This document shows, one piece after another, positions 40,572-48,245 of a stretch of DNA of 64,000 nucleotides. The translations under genes and the position numbers were made by a program. The notes beneath the pieces were generated by a model. It did no database searches and was not told where the DNA came from. It worked only from the letters and a program-made list of their open reading frames with translations. Numbering within the stretch: the first letter of the stretch is position 1; every line of letters begins with the position of its first letter. The stretch spans positions 2,294,001 through 2,358,000 of the forward strand of contig NZ_AP025737.1 in assembly GCF_023734115.1 (NCBI RefSeq), given 5' to 3'. This DNA comes from Herbiconiux sp. L3-i23. Its GTDB lineage: Bacteria; Actinomycetota; Actinomycetes; Actinomycetales; Microbacteriaceae.

Positions 40572-42190
40572 TGCGTCACAGAAGAACAGCAATCGCGGGC
40601 ATGGCTGCAGCAGCCGTGGTCGCCCTGAGCGCCTGCGCCCCGCAGGCACCGGAATCGACGGGAACGGCCGCCCCGGAGGCGGGCACCGACACCCTGACGA
40701 TCGCCACGACGACCGACGTCGTCAACTACAACCCGCTGATCGGCAACAGCCGCAGCGACTACTGGATCACCAACCTGATGTATCCGCACCTGCTGAGCAT
40801 CGGCGACGACGGCTCGAAGGAAGCGGCGCTCGCGACCGACTGGGGTTATGTCGACGACACCACCGGGTACTACGAGATCCGCGACGACATGGAGTGGAGC
40901 GACGGCGAGGCCCTCGACGCCGAAGACGTCGCCTACACGATGAACGCGGTCAAGCAGGATGCGCCCTCGGGCACGTTCTACGGCCAGATGGCGAACTTCG
41001 AGTCGGCCGAGGCGGTCTCCGACACCCGTGTCGAGATCACCCTCACCCAGCCCGACTCGTCGATCGTGGAAGAGATCGGCTTCTGGGGCAACGTCGTCCC
41101 GCAGCACGTGTTCGAGCCCGCCGGCTCGGTCGCGGAGTTCGCGAACGACGGATCCGACGGCGGCTGGGTCAGCGCCGGTCCGTTCAAGCTGACGAACGTC
41201 CAGGTCGGACAGTCGTACACGCTCGAGCGCATGGAGAACTACCCGCTGGTCGAGGGTGGCACCCCCATCCCCGCCGAGGTCGTCTACCGCGTCTTCCCCG
41301 ACGTGAACACCGAGATCCTCGCGCTGCAGAGCGGCGAGGTCGACGCCATCGCGAACTCGCTGCCGCCGGCACAGGTCCAGCAGCTGCAGAACACCGAGGG
41401 CATCGAGGTCGTCGAGGTCACGGGTCTCGGCTACGCGCACATGACCTACAACATGAACAACCCGGATCTCGCCAAGCTCGAGGTGCGCCAGGCTCTGTCC
41501 CAGGCCGCCGACTACGAGGCGATCCGCAACGTCGTGCTGCAGGGTCAGGCCGTCTCGACGGGTTCCAGCCCGCTCATGCCGGTGCTCTCGGACTACTACG
41601 ACGACTCGATCACCGAGTACGAGTACGACCCCGAGGCCGCGCGCGAGCTGATGGAGGAGGCGGGCTACACCGCCGGCTCCGACGGCATGTTCCCGGTGTC
41701 GTTCCGCCTCATCTACTCGTTGCAGGACCCGGTGACGAGCCAGTGGGCTCAGCTGGTGAAGGACGGCGCCGCCGAGGCCGGCATCAACATCGAGCTGCAG
41801 GGCACCGAGCGCAACACCTACCTCGCGATGACCAACGAAGGCGACTACGACATCTACGCCGGTAACTTCGCGATCATGGACGACCCGGTGACGAACTTCA
41901 CCCTGTCGTACCTGCCCGGTGGAGCGATCAACTACACCTACGTCGACGACCCCGAGCTGAACGCTCTCGTCGAGGAGGCCGCGGTCACCTTCGACGAGGA
42001 CGAGAAGATCGACATCATGCGCGAGGCTGCGGTCATCGTGCGCGACCAGGTCTACGACAACATCATGTACACGCAGAACCTCTACGTGGCGCACAGCTCC
42101 GACTGGGCCGGCTTCATCATGAAGCCCAGTGAGCTCCTCTCGATCGTGAACCCCGTTTCGATCGCGAGCGCCTACAAGGTCTCCGAGTAA
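40571..42190 (+). CDS. Peptide ABC transporter substrate-binding lipoprotein (SBP family 5)
   Basis: A 539-residue DppA/OppA-type protein. The signal peptide AAAAVVALSACAPQ has a lipobox Cys at about residue 22. DTLTIATTTDVVNYNPLIGN starts the mature domain, and RDDMEWSDGEALDAEDVAYT is the family-5 signature. Later segments, RQALSQAADYEAIRNVVLQG and DMEIYAGNFA-like text, fit peptide binders. GAGGAGG lies ahead of the ATG. It overlaps the dipeptidase stop by one base (TAATG). Confidence 0.93.
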   Translation: MRHRRTAIAGMAAAAVVALSACAPQAPESTGTAAPEAGTDTLTIATTTDVVNYNPLIGNSRSDYWITNLMYPHLLSIGDDGSKEAALATDWGYVDDTTGYYEIRDDMEWSDGEALDAEDVAYTMNAVKQDAPSGTFYGQMANFESAEAVSDTRVEITLTQPDSSIVEEIGFWGNVVPQHVFEPAGSVAEFANDGSDGGWVSAGPFKLTNVQVGQSYTLERMENYPLVEGGTPIPAEVVYRVFPDVNTEILALQSGEVDAIANSLPPAQVQQLQNTEGIEVVEVTGLGYAHMTYNMNNPDLAKLEVRQALSQAADYEAIRNVVLQGQAVSTGSSPLMPVLSDYYDDSITEYEYDPEAARELMEEAGYTAGSDGMFPVSFRLIYSLQDPVTSQWAQLVKDGAAEAGINIELQGTERNTYLAMTNEGDYDIYAGNFAIMDDPVTNFTLSYLPGGAINYTYVDDPELNALVEEAAVTFDEDEKIDIMREAAVIVRDQVYDNIMYTQNLYVAHSSDWAGFIMKPSELLSIVNPVSIASAYKVSE

Positions 42191-42217
42191 AGAAGCAAGT
42201 AAGGAAGGGCCGCCCGC

Positions 42218-43180
42218 GTGTCCATCGCTCTGTTCGTTCTCCGACGCCTCGGTAGAGGGGTCTTCACGATCTGGTTCGCCGTGACCGTGACATTCCTCCT
42301 GCTGCGGTTGCTGCCGGGAGACCCCGCGCTCGCCGTCGCGAGCCCGAACATGACCGATGAGACCCGGGCGGTCCTTCTCGCTCAGTACGGCCTCGATCAG
42401 CCTCTGATCGTGCAGTACGTGCTGTACCTGGGGCAGCTCCTCCAGGGCAACCTGGGCACCTCGTTCACCCAGTCGATCCCCGTGATCGACGTCCTTCTGC
42501 AGCGGCTCCCCTGGACCCTGCTGCTCACGATCACGGCGCTCGTCCTGACCGTCGCGATCGGCATCCCGCTCGGTGTCGTCGCCGCCTCGCACAAGAACCG
42601 GTTCCTCGACCGCTTCGTGCAGGTGCTCGGCGTCACCGGCCAGTCCCTCTTCGTTCCGAGCGTCGGCATCGTGCTGCTGCTCGTCTTCGGTCTCATGCTC
42701 GGCTGGTTCCCCATCGGCGGCGCCTACAGCGACGGGGTCTACGGCGTCGAATGGTACGGATCGGTGCTCTCGCACCTCGTGCTCCCCGCCGTCTCACTGA
42801 CCCTCATCCAGCTGGGCTCGTACGTGCTCACCATGCGCGGCACTCTCATCGACGCGCTCGGCGACGACTACGTGACCCTCGCGAAGGCGAACGGTCTCCC
42901 GTACCGCCGCATCCTCTGGAAGCACGCGCTGCGCAACGCCCTCCTCCCCGCGACCACCCTCATCGGACTCCAGCTCGGCTTCGTCGTCGGCGGCGCCGTG
43001 CTCACCGAGACCGTGTTCGCCTACCCGGGCATCGGGCGCGGCATCTACGAGGCCGTCACCCAACTCGACTTCCCCGTCCTGCAGGGCGCGTTCCTGCTGC
43101 TCGCCGTGACCGTGGTCGTGGTCAACATGCTGACCGACATCGCCTACGGATTCCTCGACCCGAGAGTGAAGACCTCATGA
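42218..43180 (+). CDS. Peptide ABC transporter permease (DppB type)
   Basis: A 320-residue permease with six helices. RRLGRGVFTIWFAVTVTFLL opens helix 1, and QLLQGNLGTSFTQSIPVIDV is the diagnostic DppB loop after it. The coupling EAA loop contains DDYVTLAKANGLPYRRILWK and HALRNALLPATTLIG. AYPGIGRGIYEAVTQLDFPV near the end is also typical. It starts at a GTG preceded by AAGGAAGGG. Its stop overlaps the following ATG by 4 bp. Confidence 0.93.
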   Translation: MSIALFVLRRLGRGVFTIWFAVTVTFLLLRLLPGDPALAVASPNMTDETRAVLLAQYGLDQPLIVQYVLYLGQLLQGNLGTSFTQSIPVIDVLLQRLPWTLLLTITALVLTVAIGIPLGVVAASHKNRFLDRFVQVLGVTGQSLFVPSVGIVLLLVFGLMLGWFPIGGAYSDGVYGVEWYGSVLSHLVLPAVSLTLIQLGSYVLTMRGTLIDALGDDYVTLAKANGLPYRRILWKHALRNALLPATTLIGLQLGFVVGGAVLTETVFAYPGIGRGIYEAVTQLDFPVLQGAFLLLAVTVVVVNMLTDIAYGFLDPRVKTS

Positions 43181-44079
43181 CCGCTCCCCTGCCCGAATCG
43201 GAGATCGCCGGACCGATCGTCGAACCGGCCGGCACGGGTGGCCGGCGCGCGAGCCGCGCCACCTGGCACGCGTTCCGCAAGCAGCCGCTCGGCATGATCT
43301 CGCTGGTCATCCTCGCCCTGCTCGTGCTGGTCAGCATCTTCGCTCCGCTGCTCGCCGCCTACCCGGCCAGCTACGGCACCGAGGTGCTGAAGCCGCCGAG
43401 CCCGACGAACATCTTCGGCACCGACTCGCTCGGCCGCGACGTGTACTCCGAGGTCGTCTACGGAACCCAGCAGTCGGTGCTCGTCGCCGTCGCGGCATCC
43501 GCTCTCGCGATCCTCTTCGGCACCCTGCTCGCCGTGATCGGCGCGTACGTGCCGAAGCTCGACACCATCATCAGCGTCATCGTCGACCTCACCCTGTCGC
43601 TGCCGGTGCTGCCGCTGATGATCCTCGTCGCCGCCCTCGCCGGGCCCAGCACGACGACGATCATCCTCGTCGTCGCCGCGTTCTCGTGGCCCGAAGTCAC
43701 CCGCCTGGTGCGCTCGCAGGCGCTGTCGGTGGTCAAGCTCCCCTACATCGACGCCGCCCGACTGATGACCCGCAACCACGCGTGGATCCTCGGCCGGCAC
43801 GTCATCCCCGCCGTCACCCCGGTGATCGTCGTCTCGGTCGTCGTGACCGCGTCCCGTGCCGTGCTCTCGGCCGCCGGGCTCGCCTTCCTCGGACTCGGCG
43901 ACCCGACCACCTGGTCGTGGGGCCGCATCCTCTACGAGGCGCAGACCTCGGGCGCCATGGTGTCGGCCTGGTGGCTGACGCTGTTCCCGTCGCTCGCGAT
44001 CCTCGCCCTGGTGCTGTCCGCGACCCTGCTCTCGATCACCTACAACGACGCGAGGAACCCGCGCAACCATGACCGCTGA
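43177..44079 (+). CDS. Peptide ABC transporter permease (DppC type)
   Basis: A 300-residue permease. ATWHAFRKQPLGMISLVILA is the standard DppC entry, and NIFGTDSLGRDVYSEVVYGT the conserved first loop. The EAA loop is LPYIDAARLMTRNHAWILGR then HVIPAVTPVIV. GLAFLGLGDPTTWSWGRILY is a further hallmark. It shares 4 bp with DppB upstream and 11 bp with the M24 gene downstream, so binding protein, permeases and hydrolases are made from one message. Confidence 0.94.
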   Translation: MTAPLPESEIAGPIVEPAGTGGRRASRATWHAFRKQPLGMISLVILALLVLVSIFAPLLAAYPASYGTEVLKPPSPTNIFGTDSLGRDVYSEVVYGTQQSVLVAVAASALAILFGTLLAVIGAYVPKLDTIISVIVDLTLSLPVLPLMILVAALAGPSTTTIILVVAAFSWPEVTRLVRSQALSVVKLPYIDAARLMTRNHAWILGRHVIPAVTPVIVVSVVVTASRAVLSAAGLAFLGLGDPTTWSWGRILYEAQTSGAMVSAWWLTLFPSLAILALVLSATLLSITYNDARNPRNHDR

Positions 44080-45286
44080 GACCGCCACCGCGGCGACGTC
44101 CGGATCCGCCGCGTTCAGCCAGCGCCTGCCCGGAGAGGTCTACGAGCGCATTCAGCAGCGCGTCGTCGGCCGGCTCGCCGACGAGGGCCTGCAGGCGATC
44201 GTGACCGACGACCCCGAAGACGTCTCATACCTGACCGGCTTCTTCCACCACCCGGGCGAGCGCCCCGTGGCGGTGCTGCAGAAGGACGACGGCACCACGG
44301 TGCTGCTGGTGCCGGAGCTGGAGCGTCAGCACGCCGAGGAGCAGAACTCCCGCGCCGAGATCGTCGCGTTCGCCGAGTATCCGGGCATCGAGAACCCGTT
44401 CGCTCCCCTCGCCCGCGCCGCCGGTGACCTGCGCGGTCGGGTGGGCGTGACCACTCTCGTCACCCAGCACCGGTTGGCCATGCTGCGCGCCGCATTCCCC
44501 GACGTCGAGTGGGTGCCGACCGAGCTCGTCACCCGCGCCCGCTACGTGAAGTTCCCCGAGGAAATCGCCCAGCACCGCGAGGCGGCCCGCATCACCGACG
44601 TGATGCTGCAGGCGGGCGTCGACCTCATCACCGAGGCCATCGCGGCGGGCGGCGACCTGCCCTCCGAAGCCGACCTCGCCGGCCACGTCGGCCGCACCGG
44701 CACCGGGCTCATGTACCGCGAGCACCGCGACGTCGTCGTCATCTCGTTCATGGCGGGCGGCCTCGTCTACTCGGGTGCGAACTCGGCGATCCCGCACGGC
44801 CTGCCCTCCAGCTACCGTCTGCGCGACGGCGATACCTTCATGCTGTCGCTCGGCGCCGCCGTCGGCGGACGCTTCGTCGAAGGCGAGCGCACCTTCGTGC
44901 TCGGCGAGCCCACCGCCGACCAGCGCCGCTACCACGACACCATCCGCGACGCGCAGGCCGAAGGGTCGCGCGCGATCGCACCCGGAGTCCGTTGCGCCGA
45001 CAGCAACGCCCGCTGCCTCGACGTCATCCGCGACGCGGGCCTCGGACAGTACCTGCGCCACCGCCAGGGACACGGCATCGGGCTCGGCATGCACGAGCCG
45101 CCGTGGCTCGAGGACGGCGACCCCACGCCGCTCGAGGAAGGGATGATCGTCTCCAACGAACCGGGCATCTACATCCCCGGCCACGCGGGCTACCGCATCA
45201 GCGACAGCATGCTCGTCACCGCGACCGGATCCGAGCCGCTCACCTCGTTCCCGCGCTCGCTCGACGACTGCACCATCGCACTCTGA
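44069..45286 (+). CDS. Creatinase-like M24 (pita-bread fold) protein, metal ligands lost
   Basis: A 405-residue protein with the aminopeptidase P/creatinase fold: an N-terminal creatinase domain (~1-160) and a C-terminal M24 domain. True M24 peptidases bind two metals with Asp, Asp, His, Glu, Glu. Here the first Asp site reads FMLSLGAAVGG (Ser), the second reads FVEGERTF (Glu), and the last Glu site reads GYRISDSML (Ser). The His of RQGHGIGLGMHEPP and the Glu of VSNEPGIYIPGH remain. The LSL...ERTF pattern resembles creatinase and ectoine hydrolase, which work without metal. It may hydrolyse an amidino- or acyl-amino acid rather than a peptide. Its ATG lies inside the DppC gene. Confidence 0.8.
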   Translation: MTAETATAATSGSAAFSQRLPGEVYERIQQRVVGRLADEGLQAIVTDDPEDVSYLTGFFHHPGERPVAVLQKDDGTTVLLVPELERQHAEEQNSRAEIVAFAEYPGIENPFAPLARAAGDLRGRVGVTTLVTQHRLAMLRAAFPDVEWVPTELVTRARYVKFPEEIAQHREAARITDVMLQAGVDLITEAIAAGGDLPSEADLAGHVGRTGTGLMYREHRDVVVISFMAGGLVYSGANSAIPHGLPSSYRLRDGDTFMLSLGAAVGGRFVEGERTFVLGEPTADQRRYHDTIRDAQAEGSRAIAPGVRCADSNARCLDVIRDAGLGQYLRHRQGHGIGLGMHEPPWLEDGDPTPLEEGMIVSNEPGIYIPGHAGYRISDSMLVTATGSEPLTSFPRSLDDCTIAL

Positions 45287-45358
45287 CTCTCCACGGCTCC
45301 CACGCGATGCCGGCCCGTACCACCGCACCACGCACCACCACTTCGAAAGGAACCACTG

Positions 45359-46264
45359 ATGGCTGAGGACGTCTCCCCCGAATTCGCCAAGGCGACGAGC
45401 ACCGCGCAGCGGGTCGTCATCAACGGCAACGAGCTCGCCGTCGAGGTGCTCGGCCCCGAGGGCGCACCGGTCATCATCACCCACCACGGCGCACCCGGCC
45501 TCGGCTCCCGCGCAGAGCCGCGCGCCAGCTTCGGCCGCCTCGCCGACGAGTACCGCGTCATCGTCTTCGACGCCCGCGGCAGCGGCGAGAGCGAGGGCTC
45601 GGGGGTGTTCAGCCACGAGCAGTGGGCGGCCGACATCGACGGCCTCCGCGAGTGGATCGGCGCCGAGAAGATCGCGATGGCCGGCGGCTCGTACGGCGGG
45701 TTCATGGCGATGGAGTACGCCACCCGCTACCCCGATCGGGTCAGCGCCATCGTGCTGCGCGACACCTCGGCCGACAACGGCAACGCGCACCTCGCCCGCG
45801 AGAACGCCCTCGCCAGCGACCGCGTCACGATCGACATGGAGAAGTTCGACCGCATCGACGAGGGCCGAGTGCGCGACAACGAGGATCTGAAGGACTGCTG
45901 GCGCGAGATCCTCCCCCTCTACGACTTCCACTACGACCCCGAAGCGACCGAGCGCAAAGTCCAGGCGACGCCCTACCGCTACGAGGCGCACAACTACGCG
46001 TTCTCGGTGAACCTCAAGAACTACGACCTCAAGCCGGTGCTGCCGAACATCACCGTTCCGACACTGATCACGGTGGGCAGGACCGACTGGATCACGCCAG
46101 TATCGTGCAGTGAGACGATCGCCGATCTCATCCCGAACTCTCGCCTCGCCATCTTCGAGAAGTCGGGGCACTCCCCGCAGATCGAGGAAGCCGAAGAATG
46201 GACGAAGACGGTGCGCGGTTTCCTGCACGAGGTCTACCCGCCGGTAGCGGGCGCCGCGGTGTGA
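45359..46264 (+). CDS. Alpha/beta hydrolase (proline iminopeptidase-like)
   Basis: A 301-residue alpha/beta hydrolase. The oxyanion segment is ITHHGAPGLGSR and the nucleophile elbow AMAGGSYGGFMAMEYATRYP, with the Ser near residue 115. A C-terminal Asp in TVGRTDWITP and His in EKSGHSPQIEEAE complete the triad. In a peptide operon an iminopeptidase or peptide esterase role is plausible, but other esterase activities cannot be excluded. GAAAGGA precedes the ATG. Its stop overlaps the GTG of the regulator by 4 bp. Confidence 0.85.
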   Translation: MAEDVSPEFAKATSTAQRVVINGNELAVEVLGPEGAPVIITHHGAPGLGSRAEPRASFGRLADEYRVIVFDARGSGESEGSGVFSHEQWAADIDGLREWIGAEKIAMAGGSYGGFMAMEYATRYPDRVSAIVLRDTSADNGNAHLARENALASDRVTIDMEKFDRIDEGRVRDNEDLKDCWREILPLYDFHYDPEATERKVQATPYRYEAHNYAFSVNLKNYDLKPVLPNITVPTLITVGRTDWITPVSCSETIADLIPNSRLAIFEKSGHSPQIEEAEEWTKTVRGFLHEVYPPVAGAAV

Positions 46265-47286
46265 ACTCCGCGGCCCTCGATCGGCTCACCGATCTCGACA
46301 AGCGCATCGTCGTCGCTCTGCAGCGCGACGGGCGCGCGAGTTGGCGGGCCGTCGCCGACGCGGTGGGCGGCACCGTCACGACCGTCGCCCGCCGCGGCCA
46401 GCAGCTGATCGCCGACGGCGTCGTCCGCATCGCGGCGATCCCGGCGCTCGGCGCCGAAGGGCCGTACGACTCGTTCTGGGTGCGCATCAACGCCACCCCG
46501 GGACGCCACCTCGAGGTCGCCGCCGAGCTCGCGAAGAACCCCAGCGTGCGTTTCTGCACCCTGGTCACCGGCAGCTACGACGTCATCGCCGAACTCGTGG
46601 TGCGGGGTGGGGCGACCCGCTACCCCGAGCTGATCGGCGGGCTGCAGTCGATCGACGGCGTCGCCCGGTGGCGCAGCGACCTCATCATGCACGTCTACAA
46701 GGTGAGTCTCGATTGGGGCCGCCAGCTCTACGGCGAGCTCCTCGGCCCGGTGGGCGACGGCGAGCTCGTCACCTCCGCCTCCCTCGAAGATTGCGGCCCG
46801 GAGCACTTCGATGCCGCCGACCTCGAGATCCTCGCCGTGCTGCGCGAAGACGGCCGCGAGACCTTCCAGGCGATCGCCGACCGCATCGGCCTCAACGAGT
46901 CGAGCGTGCGCCGCCGTTACGAGCGGATGCGCGCCGCCCGCTGCGTCGACGTGCTGACTCTCGTCCCCTCCGCCGCGCTCGGGATGGGCGCCGAGACGAT
47001 CCTCACCGTGACCGTCGCGCCCGACCGAGTCGACCAGGTCGCCCGCGAACTCGCCCGCTACCCGTTCGTGCGCTATCTCGCGGCCCTGCTCGACGAGAAC
47101 GCACTCCTCTGCGAGGTCATCGCGCCCTCGGTGCCCGAGCTGTACGCGTTCATCCGCGACTCCCTCGCGCACCTCGACGGCGTCGAGGGCTGGACGGCGA
47201 ACATGGAGCTGCTGTATCTGAAGCGCGGCTTCATCGAGACGCCGTGGTGGCGCTCCCAGCTGGGCTCGGCGCTCGAACCCGCCTGA
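46261..47286 (+). CDS. Tandem Lrp/AsnC-family regulator (two fused copies)
   Basis: A 341-residue protein made of two Lrp/AsnC units. HTH 1 is LTDLDKRIVVALQRDGRASW and onward, with an RAM-like domain ending near residue 155 (SIDGVARWRSDLIMHVYKV). HTH 2 starts at FDAADLEILAVLREDGRETF, followed by a second RAM domain (TVAPDRVDQVARELARYPFV onward). Normal Lrp proteins have one unit and about 150 residues. The GTG start at 46261 overlaps the hydrolase stop (GTGA). As the last gene of the peptide operon it may sense an amino acid and act on the 39215-39234 operator; this is inference. Confidence 0.87.
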   Translation: MNSAALDRLTDLDKRIVVALQRDGRASWRAVADAVGGTVTTVARRGQQLIADGVVRIAAIPALGAEGPYDSFWVRINATPGRHLEVAAELAKNPSVRFCTLVTGSYDVIAELVVRGGATRYPELIGGLQSIDGVARWRSDLIMHVYKVSLDWGRQLYGELLGPVGDGELVTSASLEDCGPEHFDAADLEILAVLREDGRETFQAIADRIGLNESSVRRRYERMRAARCVDVLTLVPSAALGMGAETILTVTVAPDRVDQVARELARYPFVRYLAALLDENALLCEVIAPSVPELYAFIRDSLAHLDGVEGWTANMELLYLKRGFIETPWWRSQLGSALEPA

Positions 47287-47366
47287 GTCCTCGTCCCGCG
47301 CCTCGTCGCGGGCACCCTGTGGGTAATTCGAGGCGCTGCGCTCCGACGCGCGACAGCATCGGACTC

Positions 47367-48245
47367 GTGGTGTTGCGCATCGACCCGAGGGTCGCCCAGG
47401 TCTGGAGTTCGCCCTCGACTCTGCGGTTCGGCGCTCAGCGACCTCGGGTCGTCATCGACCCCATCGACCGGTCGCAGGAGATCCTGATCCACGCACTCAC
47501 CACCGGCACGAGCCGGCTCGCGCTCGACGCCCTCGCCGTGCAGACCGAGGTGTCGGACGCTCGGCTCGAGGAGCTGCTCGACGTCCTCTCCCCCGTTCTC
47601 CAGGCCGAACCCGAAGACCTCTCCTTCGGCGTGGCGGTCGAGCGCACCTTGCCGTGGCCCGGCGACTCCGCGGGCATCGACAGCGCGATCGCGCGAGCCG
47701 TCGCCGCGGTCGGCGCGTCAGTGGTCACGCGTCAGAACCGTCCGGCCCTCGCCGTCGTGGTGAGCGCGCACCTGGTCGCCCCGCACGTCGCGGGGTATTG
47801 GTTGAGCCGCGATGTGCCGCTGCTTCCCGTGGTGCTGGGCGAGGAGACCGTCGACGTGGGGCCGCTCGTGGTGCCTGGAGTGACGGCGTGCCTGCATTGC
47901 GTCGGCTGTCACAGGAGCGATGAGGACGCCGCGTGGCCGCTGATCGCAGCCCAACTGCTCGCACCCGAGGTGGCGGAACGGGTCGCCGTCGACCCCGTCG
48001 CGGCGCTCGACGCCGCCGCCATGGTCGCACGGGCCGTCAGAGCGGTCCGCCGCGCCGAACCGACGGGCATTGAGGGCATGACCGTCTCCCTGGACGGAGA
48101 GGGAGAGGTCAGCCGACGCGCGTGGGCGCCGCATCCTCGATGCTCGTGCCGAGCTCTTCCAGAAAACGTGACCTCGTTCGAGCGACCGCGCGGTGCGGCG
48201 CGGTCTGCGCCCAGGAGAGCCGCAGCTGACGTCGCGCGCGGGTGA
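47367..48245 (+). CDS. TOMM cyclodehydratase E1-like (leader-binding/ThiF-like) protein
   Basis: A ~292-residue protein similar to the C-terminal part of E1-like proteins from thiazole/oxazole-modified microcin pathways. GPLVVPGVTACLHCVGCHRS then AAWPLIAAQLLAPEVAE is the characteristic segment, and HPRCSCRALPEN follows near the end. The CLHC pair and the CSC pair could form a four-Cys zinc site. No YcaO protein, precursor peptide or dehydrogenase is visible nearby. Stand-alone copies occur widely in actinobacteria next to uvrD-type genes with unknown role. GTG at 47367 or 47370 is possible. Its 3' end overlaps the convergent helicase gene by 137 bp. Confidence 0.72.
   Translation: MVLRIDPRVAQVWSSPSTLRFGAQRPRVVIDPIDRSQEILIHALTTGTSRLALDALAVQTEVSDARLEELLDVLSPVLQAEPEDLSFGVAVERTLPWPGDSAGIDSAIARAVAAVGASVVTRQNRPALAVVVSAHLVAPHVAGYWLSRDVPLLPVVLGEETVDVGPLVVPGVTACLHCVGCHRSDEDAAWPLIAAQLLAPEVAERVAVDPVAALDAAAMVARAVRAVRRAEPTGIEGMTVSLDGEGEVSRRAWAPHPRCSCRALPENVTSFERPRGAARSAPRRAAADVARG

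Noticed and set aside
40568-42775. A 735-codon minus-strand frame across the peptide-binding protein and DppB genes
   Set aside because: Low-complexity Asp/Val/Arg translation; the plus strand carries two clear transporter genes.
44069-45286. Ordinary Xaa-Pro aminopeptidase
   Set aside because: Only two of the five metal ligands can be aligned.
47367-48245. A complete thiopeptide/TOMM biosynthetic cluster
   Set aside because: No YcaO, dehydrogenase, precursor peptide or transporter for such a product is found nearby.
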